Part shown: in pieces, positions 18,346 through 27,852 of the stretch
How positions within the stretch are numbered: the first letter of the stretch is position 1
Layout: every line of letters starts with the position of its first letter
NCBI RefSeq assembly: GCF_000590885.1
Contig: NZ_JFHN01000013.1
Coordinates: 1 to 62,167 of the forward strand
Reading direction: 5' to 3'
Source: Erwinia mallotivora
Lineage (GTDB): Bacteria > Pseudomonadota > Gammaproteobacteria > Enterobacterales > Enterobacteriaceae
Length of the DNA: 62,167 nucleotides
Notes under the pieces: model-generated
Databases searched by the model: none
What the model saw: the letters and a program-made list of their open reading frames with translations, nothing else
What the model was told of the DNA's origin: nothing
Made by a program: the position numbers and the translations under genes

Positions 18346-18644
18346 AGGATTTTGTTTCCGTTACGTTCACACGAGTGCAAAATTCGGCTCATCATACCAG
18401 ATGCCTCCGGCATCACCTAGACTGCCCGTCAGGAAAACGATCGTCTTGCCGCAAATTTCCAAAAAAATTTGCCGGGGTGATTTATGCCGACCCACAGACT
18501 CATATCGGTCTTCATTTAATCAGTCAGCGTCAGTTAAGTTGATTTCGGGCTGCAATATTTTCGTCAGTAATTTGTCTTAACGGGCTGGCACAGCAACGCT
18601 TTTGGTTTACACTGCCCGTTTCACGCCCATTACACGGATTGATT
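18346..18644. other. fadR-dsbB divergent intergenic region
   Basis: About 300 bp with the promoters of fadR and dsbB. E. coli carries nhaB in this position, and I find no trace of it in any frame. An 83-bp AT-rich patch around 18455-18560 may hold the dsbB promoter. Confidence 0.45.
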
Positions 18645-19175
18645 ATGTTGCGATATTTGAATGGCTGTTCCCGGGGTCGCGGAGCCTGGCTGTTGATGGC
18701 ACTGACCGCTTTTGCGCTTGAGATGGTCGCGCTCTATTTCCAGCATGTTATGTTGTTGAAACCCTGCGTGATGTGTATTTATGAACGCTGCGCGCTGTTT
18801 GGGATTATGGCTGCGGGTCTGGTCGGCGCCATTGCCCCTAAAACCCCGCTGCGCTGGGTCGCTATCCTCATCTGGCTTTACAGCGCGATTGAAGGTCTGC
18901 GTTTGTCATGGGAACACACCATGATCCAACTGCACCCGAATCCTTTCACCACCTGCGACTTTGCTGCCCGCTTCCCGACCTGGCTGCCGCTGGATAAATG
19001 GCTGCCTTCGGTGTTTGTCGCCTCGGGTGACTGCGCCACAAAGCAATGGTCTCTGTTCTCACTGGAAATGCCTCAATGGTTGATCGTCATTTTTGGCGTC
19101 TTCCTGACAATCGGTGTTCTGGTGCTGGTGGCGCAGTTTTTCAGAGCGAAAAAACGCGAACTTTTCGCCCGCTGA
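18645..19175 (+). CDS. dsbB: Disulfide bond formation protein DsbB
   Basis: A 176-residue inner-membrane quinone reductase that reoxidises DsbA. Four membrane helices are present. Both redox pairs are visible: C41 and C44 in CVMC, and C104 and C130 in the second periplasmic loop. The ATG at 18645 gives exactly the E. coli length; a possible ATT start two codons earlier is not needed. A small lipoprotein gene follows 63 bp downstream. Confidence 0.97.
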   Translation: MLRYLNGCSRGRGAWLLMALTAFALEMVALYFQHVMLLKPCVMCIYERCALFGIMAAGLVGAIAPKTPLRWVAILIWLYSAIEGLRLSWEHTMIQLHPNPFTTCDFAARFPTWLPLDKWLPSVFVASGDCATKQWSLFSLEMPQWLIVIFGVFLTIGVLVLVAQFFRAKKRELFAR

Positions 19176-19238
19176 TAATGGCACAGCGCATATCGGGCAG
19201 CTAAGATGAAATGACCTTTCACTGATGGCAGGAGCCTG

Positions 19239-19412
19239 ATGAAAAAGTCAATTCTTTCCTTAATCCTGATATTTTTCTCTTTCGCGTTGTCTGGCTGTTT
19301 GTGGCAACACGATGATCTTCACAGCGCGCCACCTGCCCCACCCGGTGGGCAGCAACCACCCGGTGCACCCGGTGGAAGTGGACCAGTTGGCCAGCCACAG
19401 GCTGGCGGATAA
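19239..19412 (+). CDS. Small Pro/Gly-rich lipoprotein
   Basis: A 57-residue predicted lipoprotein. The signal peptide MKKSILSLILIFFSFA leads to a lipobox LSGC, with Cys20 as the lipidated residue. The mature part is only 38 residues and ends in a low-complexity proline/glycine run (PPGGQQPPGAPGG). W22 after the lipidated cysteine and the absence of D at position +2 suggest outer-membrane sorting. A GCAGGAGCC ribosome site precedes the ATG. I do not recognise a named homologue. It is followed by a strong terminator. Confidence 0.75.
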   Translation: MKKSILSLILIFFSFALSGCLWQHDDLHSAPPAPPGGQQPPGAPGGSGPVGQPQAGG

Positions 19413-19427
19413 ACAACCGGAATAAAA

Positions 19428-19450
19428 AAACCGCCTTTGTCAGGCGGTTT
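19428..19450. terminator. Bidirectional terminator between lipoprotein gene and ycgN
   Basis: A 9-bp stem (AAACCGCCT with AGGCGGTTT) with a 5-nt loop and T or A tracts on both sides, between convergent genes. Confidence 0.92.
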
Positions 19451-19455
19451 TTTTG

Positions 19456-19896
19456 TCAGCGATGGGGACGGTTAATAATATGATCTTCCCAGTCTCTGAC
19501 CTCACTTTCACGCACTGCAATATGTCTGACGGAAATGCGGGCGGCGTGCATGGCTGCTTTTGAGCCCGTGCGCAGCGGGTGCCAGACAGGTAAGTTTTTA
19601 CCTTCGGCAAGCACACGATAAGCGCAACTCGGTGGTAACCAGGAAAATGTGGGCAGGTTTTCGCGGGTCAACTTGATGCAGTCTTCTTCGTAATCAAAAC
19701 GCCGCTCATAATGACGGCACTGGCAGGTTTTGATATTCAGCAGGTTACAGGCGACGTTGGTGAAGTAAATCTCATCCGTATCGGCGTCCTGTAATTTATT
19801 AAGACAGCACTCTCCACATCCATCACAGAGGGATTCCCATTCCTCGTCGCTCATTTGTTCCAGCGTCTTACGCTGCCAGAAAGGGGTCTCAGTCAT
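19456..19896 (-). CDS. ycgN: UPF0260 family protein YcgN
   Basis: A 146-residue cytoplasmic protein of the UPF0260 / zinc- or iron-binding CxxCxxCC group. The conserved cysteine cluster CDGCGECC near residue 28 and a second set ([14 protein letters not shown]) suggest metal binding. E. coli YcgN is similar in length. The start at 19896 (MTETPFWQ) matches the family; a longer frame to 19956 adds residues with no homology. It is 63 bp downstream of ycgM and probably co-transcribed with it. Function unknown. Confidence 0.92.
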   Translation of the reverse strand: MTETPFWQRKTLEQMSDEEWESLCDGCGECCLNKLQDADTDEIYFTNVACNLLNIKTCQCRHYERRFDYEEDCIKLTRENLPTFSWLPPSCAYRVLAEGKNLPVWHPLRTGSKAAMHAARISVRHIAVRESEVRDWEDHIINRPHR

Positions 19897-19959
19897 GTTA
19901 GTTGTCCGGTTGAGAGAAAACCCGCACCTTATAAACAGTTCGGGCCTGAGATGCAAGTT

Positions 19960-20619
19960 TCAGAGAACGCGCGTGGCCACGCCATAACCGCCCAGCGACA
20001 CTTCCAGCCTGTCACCCGAAAACATCGGACCCACACCCTCTGGCGTTCCGGTGATCACAATGTCACCGGCACGCAGGGTAAAAAAGCGGCTCATATAGGC
20101 AATTAATGGCAAAATTTTGTGGATCATATCCTGCGTATTCCCCAGCTGGCGAACCTCACCATTAACCATCAGTTTCAGCTCAATGTTCTGTGGATCGGCA
20201 TTAAATTCGCTTACCGGGATAAAACCAGAAATCGGGCAGGAATTATCAAAACCTTTGGCTTTCTCCCAGGGCTGCCCTGCTTTTTTGCAACCTGCCTGCA
20301 CGTCACGCAGCGTCAAATCAAGCGCCACGCCATACCCGGCAATAGCTTTAGCAACATGCTCCTCAGACGCCTGTTTTAAATCAGAACCAATCAATACCGC
20401 CAGTTCAACCTCATGATGGACGGCACCGAGGTCTTTAGGAATCGAAAGTGGCTGGCGTATATCACACAATGCCGTTGCTGGTTTGATAAATAATACCGGT
20501 TCGGCAGGCACTGCGTTGCCCATTTCCTTAATGTGTTTTGCGTAATTACTGCCAACGCAAACCACCTTACTTACCGGATAATCTAACAACGCGCCCTGCC
20601 AGTTATGATGCTGATACAT
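19960..20619 (-). CDS. ycgM: Fumarylacetoacetate hydrolase family protein YcgM
   Basis: A 219-residue FAH-family enzyme, the same length as E. coli YcgM. The metal-binding triad is recognisable: E in HHEVELAVLIG and the paired acidic residues near LDLTLRDVQ, plus the TGTPEGVGPM loop near the C-terminus. Homologues act as acylpyruvate hydrolases or oxaloacetate decarboxylases; the exact substrate is not settled. It precedes ycgN on the minus strand. Confidence 0.93.
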   Translation of the reverse strand: MYQHHNWQGALLDYPVSKVVCVGSNYAKHIKEMGNAVPAEPVLFIKPATALCDIRQPLSIPKDLGAVHHEVELAVLIGSDLKQASEEHVAKAIAGYGVALDLTLRDVQAGCKKAGQPWEKAKGFDNSCPISGFIPVSEFNADPQNIELKLMVNGEVRQLGNTQDMIHKILPLIAYMSRFFTLRAGDIVITGTPEGVGPMFSGDRLEVSLGGYGVATRVL

Positions 20620-20824
20620 AAAACTCCCCTTCCTGTGATAAGAACGGATGGTCAGTCATTGAGCATCCTTTCATGGTCCTGCGTGAGAAAAACGCTGTCC
20701 GGGTAACGAATATGTCTCTGCAATCAGACAGATTGTTATCCCCACACATTTTAAGATGGATCCTGGCGACAATTTAAATTCACGACTTGATGCATGAATA
20801 AAATATTTTACCGACGCATCCCGG

Positions 20825-21100
20825 TTAACTTTTTTTATCATCCGCCAGATGATGCTTAAGCAAATTTTCTACCGGAGGTGGAACCTGTAAATAATAGCCC
20901 TGCTCTTGCAGAGCGCTTTTCACTTTTGCTAAATCAGCACTGGCAAGACGTTTCGAACCGTCAAGCGGCAATATCATTGCCAGCTGGGGCCGCCCGAAGC
21001 CGTTGAGCAGTTCAGACGGGACCCGGTCGAAATCGTCTTTTTTTTCGACATACAGATATGTCTGATCGCGTCGGGGACTTCTGTAGATTGCACAAAACAT
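20825..21100 (-). CDS. ycgL: YcgL domain protein
   Basis: A 91-residue cytoplasmic protein of the YcgL family. Family blocks are [21 protein letters not shown] at the start and [14 protein letters not shown] in the middle, then [11 protein letters not shown] prefer the ATG at 21100, which has a CAGGTAA ribosome site; a GTG at 21130 would add ten residues, as in some annotations. It is divergent from minC. Function unknown. The 205 bp between it and ycgM holds no gene. Confidence 0.93.
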   Translation of the reverse strand: MFCAIYRSPRRDQTYLYVEKKDDFDRVPSELLNGFGRPQLAMILPLDGSKRLASADLAKVKSALQEQGYYLQVPPPVENLLKHHLADDKKS

Positions 21101-21256
21101 ATTTTTACCTGAATTAAGCTGGCTGCTCACTTGCCTGAATATAGCAGTAACTATAACATGCTTGCAGAACTTAAGAATATTGTTCCGCCGCGATTAAATG
21201 TCTCTCTTCAGGCATGATTTAGCGGGGAAACGAAATAACAGGAATGAGCGCGACAG

Positions 21257-21940
21257 ATGTCACAAACGCCAATAGAGTTGAAAGGCAGCAGTTTTACTCT
21301 GTCTGTTGTTCATTTACACCACAATGATGCCGATATTGTTGGTCAGGCATTACAGGACAAAGTCAGTCAGGCGCCAGCATTTCTGAAAAATGCCCCTGTG
21401 GTGTTGAACGTTGCTTCACTGAGCAGCGAAGTTAACTGGCAACAGATGCAGCAGGCGGTCACCGCCAGTGGATTGCATGTTGTCGGCGTCAGCGGATGTA
21501 AAGATGAACAGTTGAAACGCATCATTGTTCGTTCTGGTCTGCCCCTTCTTTCGGAAGGCAAAGAGCAGAAAAAAGCCGCTGAGGTGGTTAAACCCAGTGA
21601 AACACCCGCAATCAAAACCAAAGTAATCAGTACCCCGGTCAGGTCCGGACAGCAGATTTATGCCAAAAACAGCGATCTGATTGTCACTAACAGCGTCAGC
21701 GCCGGGGCCGAGCTGGTTGCCGATGGGAATATTCATATTTATGGCATGATGCGCGGACGTGCGCTGGCGGGTGCCAGCGGTGACCGTGATTGCCAGATTT
21801 TTTGCACCAGCTTATCAGCGGAGCTCGTTTCCATTGCCGGTGAATACTGGATTATGGATCAAATTCCTGCTGAATTTTTTGGAAAAGCGTCGCGTCTTTG
21901 CTTAAAAGACGGCACCCTGACTATACAGGCACTGAACTGA
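21257..21940 (+). CDS. minC: Septum site-determining protein MinC
   Basis: A 227-residue inhibitor of FtsZ assembly. The N-terminal domain (to about residue 105) blocks FtsZ; a linker rich in K, E and P follows; the C-terminal beta-helix contains [23 protein letters not shown], the MinD-binding face. It acts at the poles as a MinCD copolymer. First gene of minCDE. The ATG lies 10 bases after a weak ribosome site. Confidence 0.97.
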   Translation: MSQTPIELKGSSFTLSVVHLHHNDADIVGQALQDKVSQAPAFLKNAPVVLNVASLSSEVNWQQMQQAVTASGLHVVGVSGCKDEQLKRIIVRSGLPLLSEGKEQKKAAEVVKPSETPAIKTKVISTPVRSGQQIYAKNSDLIVTNSVSAGAELVADGNIHIYGMMRGRALAGASGDRDCQIFCTSLSAELVSIAGEYWIMDQIPAEFFGKASRLCLKDGTLTIQALN

Positions 21941-21981
21941 GCAGGTTCACCAGCCCTTTCTTTTCTTAAGGAAATTATTTT

Positions 21982-22794
21982 ATGGCACGCATTATTGTAG
22001 TGACTTCAGGTAAAGGAGGCGTGGGAAAGACCACGTCCAGCGCGGCCATCGCTACCGGTTTAGCCCAGAAAGGTAAAAAAACCGTGGTGATCGATTTTGA
22101 TATCGGCCTGCGTAACCTTGATTTGATTATGGGCTGTGAGCGCCGGGTGGTATACGATTTCGTCAATGTGATTCAGGGCGATGCCACGCTGAATCAGGCA
22201 TTAATAAAAGATAAACGCACAGATAATCTCTTTATCCTGCCAGCCTCTCAGACCCGTGATAAAGATGCCCTGACCCGTGATGGCGTGGAGAAAGTGCTGA
22301 ACGACCTTGCCAAAATGGAGTTTGACTTTATCGTCTGTGATTCACCCGCTGGTATTGAAACGGGTGCATTGATGGCGCTCTACTTTGCCGATGAAGCGAT
22401 CATCACCACCAATCCCGAAGTCTCTTCGGTTCGTGACTCAGACCGTATTTTGGGTATTCTTTCCTCCAAGTCCCGCCGCGCTGAAAATGGTCAGGACCCG
22501 ATTAAAGAGCATCTGCTGCTGACCCGCTACAACCCGGGCCGGGTGAATCGTGGAGATATGCTCAGCATGGAAGATGTGCTGGAAATCCTGCGCATTCCTC
22601 TGGCAGGGGTTATTCCGGAAGATCAGTCTGTCCTGCGCGCATCCAATCAGGGTGAGCCGGTTATTCTGGATGCTGATTCTGATGCGGGTAAAGCATACGC
22701 TGATACCGTTGACCGTATCCTGGGTGAAGAACGCCCCTTCCGCTTCATTGAAGAAGAGAAGAAGGGTTTCCTGAAACGTCTGTTTGGGGGATAA
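21982..22794 (+). CDS. minD: Septum site-determining ATPase MinD
   Basis: A 270-residue ParA-type ATPase, as in E. coli. The deviant Walker A motif KGGVGKTT is at residues 11-18, and the C-terminal amphipathic membrane-targeting helix EEEKKGFLKRLFGG closes the protein. It recruits MinC to the membrane and oscillates with MinE. The gap to minC is 41 bp and to minE 3 bp, so the three are co-translated. A TTAAGGAAAT ribosome site precedes the ATG. Confidence 0.98.
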   Translation: MARIIVVTSGKGGVGKTTSSAAIATGLAQKGKKTVVIDFDIGLRNLDLIMGCERRVVYDFVNVIQGDATLNQALIKDKRTDNLFILPASQTRDKDALTRDGVEKVLNDLAKMEFDFIVCDSPAGIETGALMALYFADEAIITTNPEVSSVRDSDRILGILSSKSRRAENGQDPIKEHLLLTRYNPGRVNRGDMLSMEDVLEILRIPLAGVIPEDQSVLRASNQGEPVILDADSDAGKAYADTVDRILGEERPFRFIEEEKKGFLKRLFGG

Positions 22795-22797
22795 ACC

Positions 22798-23067
22798 ATG
22801 GCCTTACTCGATTTCTTTTTATCCCGAAAAAAGAGCACAGCCAATATAGCCAAGGAGCGGCTACAAATCATTGTGGCTGAACGCAGAAGGGGTGACAGTG
22901 AGCCCCATTATCTGCCACAGTTGAAAAAGGATCTTCTGGAAGTGATCTGCAAATACGTGAAGATTGATCCAGAGATGCTCAGCGTCAAACTGGATCAAAA
23001 TGATGATGATATTTCGATTCTGGAACTAAACGTTACGCTTCCGGAGGCGGAAGAAGCACCGAAATGA
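22798..23067 (+). CDS. minE: Cell division topological factor MinE
   Basis: An 89-residue protein. The N-terminal [12 protein letters not shown] amphipathic helix targets the membrane and [16 protein letters not shown] is the anti-MinCD/MinD-contact strand-helix; the rest is the topological specificity domain. It stimulates MinD ATPase and drives pole-to-pole oscillation. Last gene of minCDE. Confidence 0.98.
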   Translation: MALLDFFLSRKKSTANIAKERLQIIVAERRRGDSEPHYLPQLKKDLLEVICKYVKIDPEMLSVKLDQNDDDISILELNVTLPEAEEAPK

Positions 23068-23088
23068 TCCTCTTTCCTCCCGGATGTT

Positions 23089-23108
23089 CCCCTGCTGGTT
23101 CGCAGGGG
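23089..23108. terminator. Hairpin between minE and rnd
   Basis: A 7-bp stem (CCCCTGC with GCAGGGG) and 6-nt loop between convergent genes. No strong U-tract on either strand. Confidence 0.5.
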
Positions 23109-23119
23109 AGCCCTCTGTC

Positions 23120-24238
23120 TTAATCGTGCAGAATGTCCCTGATCCCCGCCTGCAGCAACTCACCACGCCAGCCATCCAGCAGTTCCGGTGTCCGGTCACG
23201 CGGTTTCAGTTGCCAGTGCCAGTTCAGTAACTGATTGATCTGTCTGCGTGATGCCAGCAGCTCCTGACTGATGCCATTTTTTTCTGCCACTCCAGCCATC
23301 AGCGCCTTCAACGATTTGAAGATTTGTTTGTAGCCGGGATAGTCAATCAGATTGCTCAGTGGCTGCGGCAATTCACCCTCGTCCAGTTCATTTGCTCTGG
23401 CAACCATCGCCACCAGCGCTTTGCCATGAAAGCGAATTTCCTGGCCTGACAGCCCAAGATGGTCAAGTTCTCCCAGACTTCCCGGCATAAATCGCGCCAC
23501 TTTCCACAGATTCTCTTCACGCACCACGAAGTTAACCGCCATATCTTTTTCGCGAGCCAGCTCGAGCCGCCAGGCAGCCAGCAAACGCAACGCGGCCAGC
23601 TGACGCGGGCGCAGCTGCCAGGCATTGGTGATGTCTCGCCAGGCCTCCAGGGGTTCCGTCACCATCCGTCGGCGCTGGCAGAGTAATTCACACTCATTAA
23701 GCGCAGCTGCAATGTTGCCTGCTGCCCGGGCAGTGGCCATCAGCTTTTCGGCGATCGGCAGGAGATAATAGACGTCGGCTGCCGCATACTGGCACTGTTT
23801 GCCGGTCAACGGACGTGCCAGCCAGTCAGTACGCGATTCACTTTTATCCAGCGCGATACCGGTGAAGGATTCAACCAGCGTGGCAAAGCCACAGGAAAGT
23901 GGATGGCCGTTAAACGCGGCGAGGATTTGCGTGTCGATCATTGGCGTGGGCAGCATGCCAAACTGATGGAGGAAAAGCTCCAGATCTTCGCTTCCGGCAT
24001 GCAAAAACTTAATGATCTCACGGTTGCTGAGCAGTTCGCGAAAGGGTTGCCATTCAGTAATCGGCAGAGGGTCGATCAGCGAAATATGCTCACCATCATA
24101 AAGCTGGATCAGACCCGCTCCGGGGTAGTAGGTTCGGGTGCGAACAAACTCGGTATCCAGCGCGACGGCAGATACCTTACCGGCAGCCTCGCAGCACGCG
24201 GCCAGCGCTTCATTAGTGGTTATCAGGGTGTAATTCAA
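23120..24238 (-). CDS. rnd: Ribonuclease D
   Basis: A 372-residue 3'-5' exoribonuclease that trims tRNA precursors. The DEDD catalytic residues appear in ALDTEFVRT (D28 and E30), the HAGSEDLELF block, and CQYAAADVYYLLP. Two HRDC-type domains form the C-terminal half. It begins with TTG after a GAGGAA ribosome site, as in E. coli, where the rare start limits expression. Confidence 0.96.
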   Translation of the reverse strand: MNYTLITTNEALAACCEAAGKVSAVALDTEFVRTRTYYPGAGLIQLYDGEHISLIDPLPITEWQPFRELLSNREIIKFLHAGSEDLELFLHQFGMLPTPMIDTQILAAFNGHPLSCGFATLVESFTGIALDKSESRTDWLARPLTGKQCQYAAADVYYLLPIAEKLMATARAAGNIAAALNECELLCQRRRMVTEPLEAWRDITNAWQLRPRQLAALRLLAAWRLELAREKDMAVNFVVREENLWKVARFMPGSLGELDHLGLSGQEIRFHGKALVAMVARANELDEGELPQPLSNLIDYPGYKQIFKSLKALMAGVAEKNGISQELLASRRQINQLLNWHWQLKPRDRTPELLDGWRGELLQAGIRDILHD

Positions 24239-24430
24239 AATGTTCCTCGCGCTGTGGCGTGTTTACCTCAGTGTGGTTAGTGCCAGATTGCCCTTACTTC
24301 GGACGGCTTTGTTATTACGCACCGGGCGGTTAACAGGGCCTGCACCTCTCTGCCTGCTGTAACCCGCACTAGCACTCGCCATTGCGAGAGGTTAACCGGG
24401 CCCGGGTGACAGACTTTCGTCAACAGTAAA

Positions 24431-24451
24431 AACGCCGGGTTTTCCGGCGTT
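24431..24451 (-). terminator. Terminator of fadD
   Basis: An 8-bp stem (AACGCCGG with CCGGCGTT) and 5-nt loop; on the minus strand it ends in five T. It lies 34 bases past the fadD stop codon. The 190 bp between it and rnd is GC-rich with no recognisable gene or REP element. Confidence 0.85.
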
Positions 24452-24484
24452 AGGCGCTTTTTGATGCAAAGTGAAGTGCGTTGT

Positions 24485-26167
24485 TCATCCCGCTTTAAGC
24501 AACTTTATCGCCTCGTCACGCAGTTCACGTCGCAAAATTTTTCCGACATTAGTTTTTGGTAAATCTTCGCGGAATTCAACTATCTTTGGAATTTTATAAC
24601 CGGTCAGATGCTTCTTGCAGTGAACAAGCAACTCTTCGGCGGTGAGGGATGCATCCTTTTTCACCACGCAGGCTTTAACGGTTTCACCGGCTGAGCCACC
24701 CGGTACGCCAATTGCCGCAGCTTCCCGCACTTTTGGGTGAAGCATCAACACATCTTCAATTTCATTGGGGTAGACGTTAAAACCGGATACCAGAATCATG
24801 TCCTTTTTACGATCGACGATGCGAATAAATCCCTGAGAGTCAACGGTGACGATATCACCACTGTGCAACCAGCCATCTTTCAGCACTTCATCGGTGGCAT
24901 CCGGACGCTGCCAGTAGCCCAGCATCACCTGCGGCCCCTTGATGCAGAGTTCTCCCGGTTCGCCTTCGCTCACCTCTTCCCCCTGATCGTTAACCAGTTT
25001 GATGTCGGTTGAAGGCACCGGCAGGCCAATGCTGCCATCGTGAACATGAATATCATAGGGGTTAACCGATACCAGTGGGGAGCATTCTGTCAGTCCATAC
25101 CCTTCCAGCAGATAGTGTCCGGTCAACTTTTCCCAGCGCTCTGCCACCGCTTTCTGCACCGCCATGCCCCCACCCGCTGAAAAATTGAGGTCTGAGAAGT
25201 CCAGTTGCTGAAAAGCTTTATCGTTCAGTAACGCGTTAAACAGCGTATTGACGCCGGTAATGGCGGTAAAACGGACTTTTGACAGCTCCTTCACCATACC
25301 CGGAATATCACGCGGATTGGTAATCAGCAGGTCAGTCCCGCCAAGCTCAAGAAACAGCAGGCAGTTCACGGTCAGCGCAAAGATATGATAGAGAGGAAGT
25401 GCGGTAACCACCGTTTCCCGGCCATCCTTCAGCAGCGAGCCATAGGTCGCCCGCGTCTGCTCGAGATTGGCCTGCATATTACGATGGGTCAGCATCGCTC
25501 CTTTTGCCACGCCGGTAGTGCCGCCGGTGTATTGCAGGAAAGCCAGATCGTCATTAATGATATCCGGCCGTTGATACTGCATCTGCCGTCCCAGATGCAA
25601 CACGCTTCGAAACGAAATGGCATCGGGCAGATGATAATGGGGAACCAGACGCTTGATGTATTTCACCACGAAATTGACCAGTGTCCCCTTTGCCGGCGAG
25701 AGTTGATCGCCCATGCGAGTCAGAATAACGTGCTTTATCTGCGTCTTATCGACGACTTTTTCCAGGGTGTGGGCAAAATTCGACACAATGACAATGGCAC
25801 TGGCACCGCTGTCATTCAGCTGGTGCAACAGCTCACGAGGGGTATAGAGGGGATTCACATTGACCACAATCAACCCGGCACGTAATACGCCAAACAGCGC
25901 CACGGGATATTGCAACAGGTTGGGCATCATCAGGGCAACCCGATCGCCCTTTTTCAATCCCAGTCCCTGTTGCAGATAGGCGGCAAAAGCCCGGCTCCGC
26001 TCTTCAAGCAGACGAAAGCTCATCGTCTGGCCCATGTTGATAAAGGCAGGTCGATCACCGTAACGCTTTACTGCCTGTTCAAACAGATCGATAAGGGATG
26101 TATAGCGGTCGGCGCTGATTTCTGCCGGTACATCTGGCGGGTAGCGGTTTAACCAAACCTTATTCAA
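24485..26167 (-). CDS. fadD: Long-chain fatty acyl-CoA synthetase FadD
   Basis: A 560-residue AMP-forming ligase (E. coli 561) that activates incoming fatty acids at the inner membrane. The ATP/AMP motif [14 protein letters not shown] and the FACS signature [19 protein letters not shown] are clear, as is [21 protein letters not shown]. The TTG start at 26167 is chosen because the product begins NKVWLNRYP as in E. coli, where the start is also TTG; an in-frame ATG 36 bases upstream is not needed. A FadR operator overlaps its promoter. Confidence 0.97.
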   Translation of the reverse strand: MNKVWLNRYPPDVPAEISADRYTSLIDLFEQAVKRYGDRPAFINMGQTMSFRLLEERSRAFAAYLQQGLGLKKGDRVALMMPNLLQYPVALFGVLRAGLIVVNVNPLYTPRELLHQLNDSGASAIVIVSNFAHTLEKVVDKTQIKHVILTRMGDQLSPAKGTLVNFVVKYIKRLVPHYHLPDAISFRSVLHLGRQMQYQRPDIINDDLAFLQYTGGTTGVAKGAMLTHRNMQANLEQTRATYGSLLKDGRETVVTALPLYHIFALTVNCLLFLELGGTDLLITNPRDIPGMVKELSKVRFTAITGVNTLFNALLNDKAFQQLDFSDLNFSAGGGMAVQKAVAERWEKLTGHYLLEGYGLTECSPLVSVNPYDIHVHDGSIGLPVPSTDIKLVNDQGEEVSEGEPGELCIKGPQVMLGYWQRPDATDEVLKDGWLHSGDIVTVDSQGFIRIVDRKKDMILVSGFNVYPNEIEDVLMLHPKVREAAAIGVPGGSAGETVKACVVKKDASLTAEELLVHCKKHLTGYKIPKIVEFREDLPKTNVGKILRRELRDEAIKLLKAG

Positions 26168-26237
26168 GAAAACACCTCGGAAATGATTATTCACAGTCAT
26201 CACAATCTCGATCCGGCACGTTTGTTAACATTATTTT

Positions 26238-26254
26238 AACTCAGCGTACCAGTC
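26238..26254 (-). promoter_or_regulatory. FadR operator upstream of fadD
   Basis: Read on the minus strand, GACTGGTACGCTGAGTT matches the FadR consensus core CTGGTnnGAnnnGTT and aligns with the E. coli fadD operator, including the following TTAA stretch. It lies about 70-85 bases before the TTG. fadR itself is in this window. Confidence 0.8.
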
Positions 26255-26375
26255 AGCTCATCTCTCTGTGAAAAGGTTGCGAAGCCCATCACTAATTTTC
26301 TTCCAACCCGCGTAAATCAACAAAAACGCCCCGGAAACTGAGCCACAGTCGCCAGGGCACGTAAAATAAGGTTGG

Positions 26376-26972
26376 TTATTCCGTCAGGATGGTCTGCACC
26401 TGAGCCGGTCCCTGATTATAGAAATAGCCCGGAGGGGGTCCCCAATAGCCTCCACGATGACGGCCTGGGGGTGGACCGTACCAAATCCAGGGATCGATCG
26501 GCTGAGGAGGCGTAATAATCTGCTGTGTCAGATGCCAGCGCTGATAACCGGTGACGTTGATGGTCACGAAATTATAGGATGCCTGACCTACCTGCCCTTT
26601 TTCACTGCCGGTAACCGGTCCTACCACGGTGACCATCTGATTATTAAAATCTACCGGATCGGCAAAACCTTTGTTATCGGCATAAATGCGGCCAATCGAC
26701 GGAGAACCTAACAGCGGACGGGCCGTATCATCCAGCCTCATCGCCGCAATTTCCAGCCGGGTGACACCATTTTTATTGGTAACTTTCACCACTTTGCCGC
26801 CGAAGCGGGATTCCTGACCGATATAGAGCTGGGGCGCATTCATGACCCGAACCAGATCCTGCTGCGGGCTGGGGGAGCTACCACGAACAGAGTCCGGGAC
26901 GCTGACACATCCGGCCAGTAAAACGGCCAGCAAAACTAAACTTCCAGACTGCATTACCACACGTTTACGCAT
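26376..26972 (-). CDS. yeaY: Slp family outer-membrane lipoprotein YeaY
   Basis: A 198-residue lipoprotein of the Slp/YeaY family. The signal peptide ends at lipobox LAGC (Cys22), and VS at +2/+3 predicts the outer membrane. The middle [11 protein letters not shown] and [16 protein letters not shown] blocks are family features. The C-terminus is unusually rich in Pro, Gly, Tyr and Trp. E. coli yeaY is sigma-E dependent. The ATG follows AGGGAGAACATT; an alternative ATG six codons later also gives a signal peptide. Confidence 0.92.
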   Translation of the reverse strand: MRKRVVMQSGSLVLLAVLLAGCVSVPDSVRGSSPSPQQDLVRVMNAPQLYIGQESRFGGKVVKVTNKNGVTRLEIAAMRLDDTARPLLGSPSIGRIYADNKGFADPVDFNNQMVTVVGPVTGSEKGQVGQASYNFVTINVTGYQRWHLTQQIITPPQPIDPWIWYGPPPGRHRGGYWGPPPGYFYNQGPAQVQTILTE

Positions 26973-27090
26973 AATGTTCTCCCTGTTACCGAAAGCTTGG
27001 ACTGCACCGCTGCGGAATAGTTGCGTGGCCGGCTAACAGACCAAAGCGCGGGCAGAACCTTATCCACTGCGCCTGACCTGTATCTGCCAC

Positions 27091-27795
27091 TCAGTCGCGA
27101 CCCGGCAACTTTTTCCATGTCACCTCATTACGCAGATAGGTCGGCTCTGCGTCTTCGGGCGCTACCGTGTTGCCCGCAGCCAGCGCCGCGCGCGCCAGCG
27201 GCAACATATCCTCCGCAGAGGGTAAGAACACGTCTGAGCCCTGTAAGTGCAGTCCATGACTGATTGCCACCAGCGACGGATAAGCGTCCCAGCCCGTCCC
27301 CACCTGCATCCACTCACCGGTCAGTTGCAACATGCGTTGCGTTGCCGCCTCTGGCTTCAGCACGGCTTCCGTCTCTTCACCCTGCCAGTTCCCCTGCTCA
27401 TCCCGTTGATATTCAGCCCAGTAAACTTCTCCCATGCGCGCATCCGTCGCCGCCAGCACGCGCGTCGCGCCATGCAGACGCCAGGCACGTTGCGCCATCG
27501 TCTTCAGGGTGGAGACGCCTACCATGGGCAGCCCGGCCCCTAACGCCAGGCCCTGCGCAATGCCGATAGCGATGCGCACACCGGTAAAGCTTCCCGGACC
27601 ACGGCCAAAGGCCAGCGCATCCAGCCGGGCCAGCGTGGTCTGACCTTCAGTCAGGATTTGTTGCACCATCGGCAGGATGCGTTGAGTATGCTCACGGGCG
27701 CATAACTCAAACTGCGCTTTGATCTGATCGTTCATCAGTAAGGCCACAGAACAGGCTTCGGTTGCCGTATCAATGGCTAAAATTTGCGGGGACAT
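27091..27795 (-). CDS. tsaB: tRNA t6A synthesis protein TsaB (YeaZ)
   Basis: A 234-residue paralogue of TsaD that forms the TsaBDE complex for N6-threonylcarbamoyladenosine on tRNA. The start [15 protein letters not shown] and the [23 protein letters not shown] block are signature. Essential in E. coli. The ATG at 27795 has GAGG five bases upstream; a longer frame to 27834 adds 13 residues without homology. It is 57 bp downstream of yoaA and upstream of yeaY, likely one transcript, as in E. coli. Confidence 0.96.
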   Translation of the reverse strand: MSPQILAIDTATEACSVALLMNDQIKAQFELCAREHTQRILPMVQQILTEGQTTLARLDALAFGRGPGSFTGVRIAIGIAQGLALGAGLPMVGVSTLKTMAQRAWRLHGATRVLAATDARMGEVYWAEYQRDEQGNWQGEETEAVLKPEAATQRMLQLTGEWMQVGTGWDAYPSLVAISHGLHLQGSDVFLPSAEDMLPLARAALAAGNTVAPEDAEPTYLRNEVTWKKLPGRD

Positions 27796-27852
27796 GAAGA
27801 CCTCAGGCAGGAGAAAAAATTCGCTGCGCAGCATAACATACTGTGGATGAAA

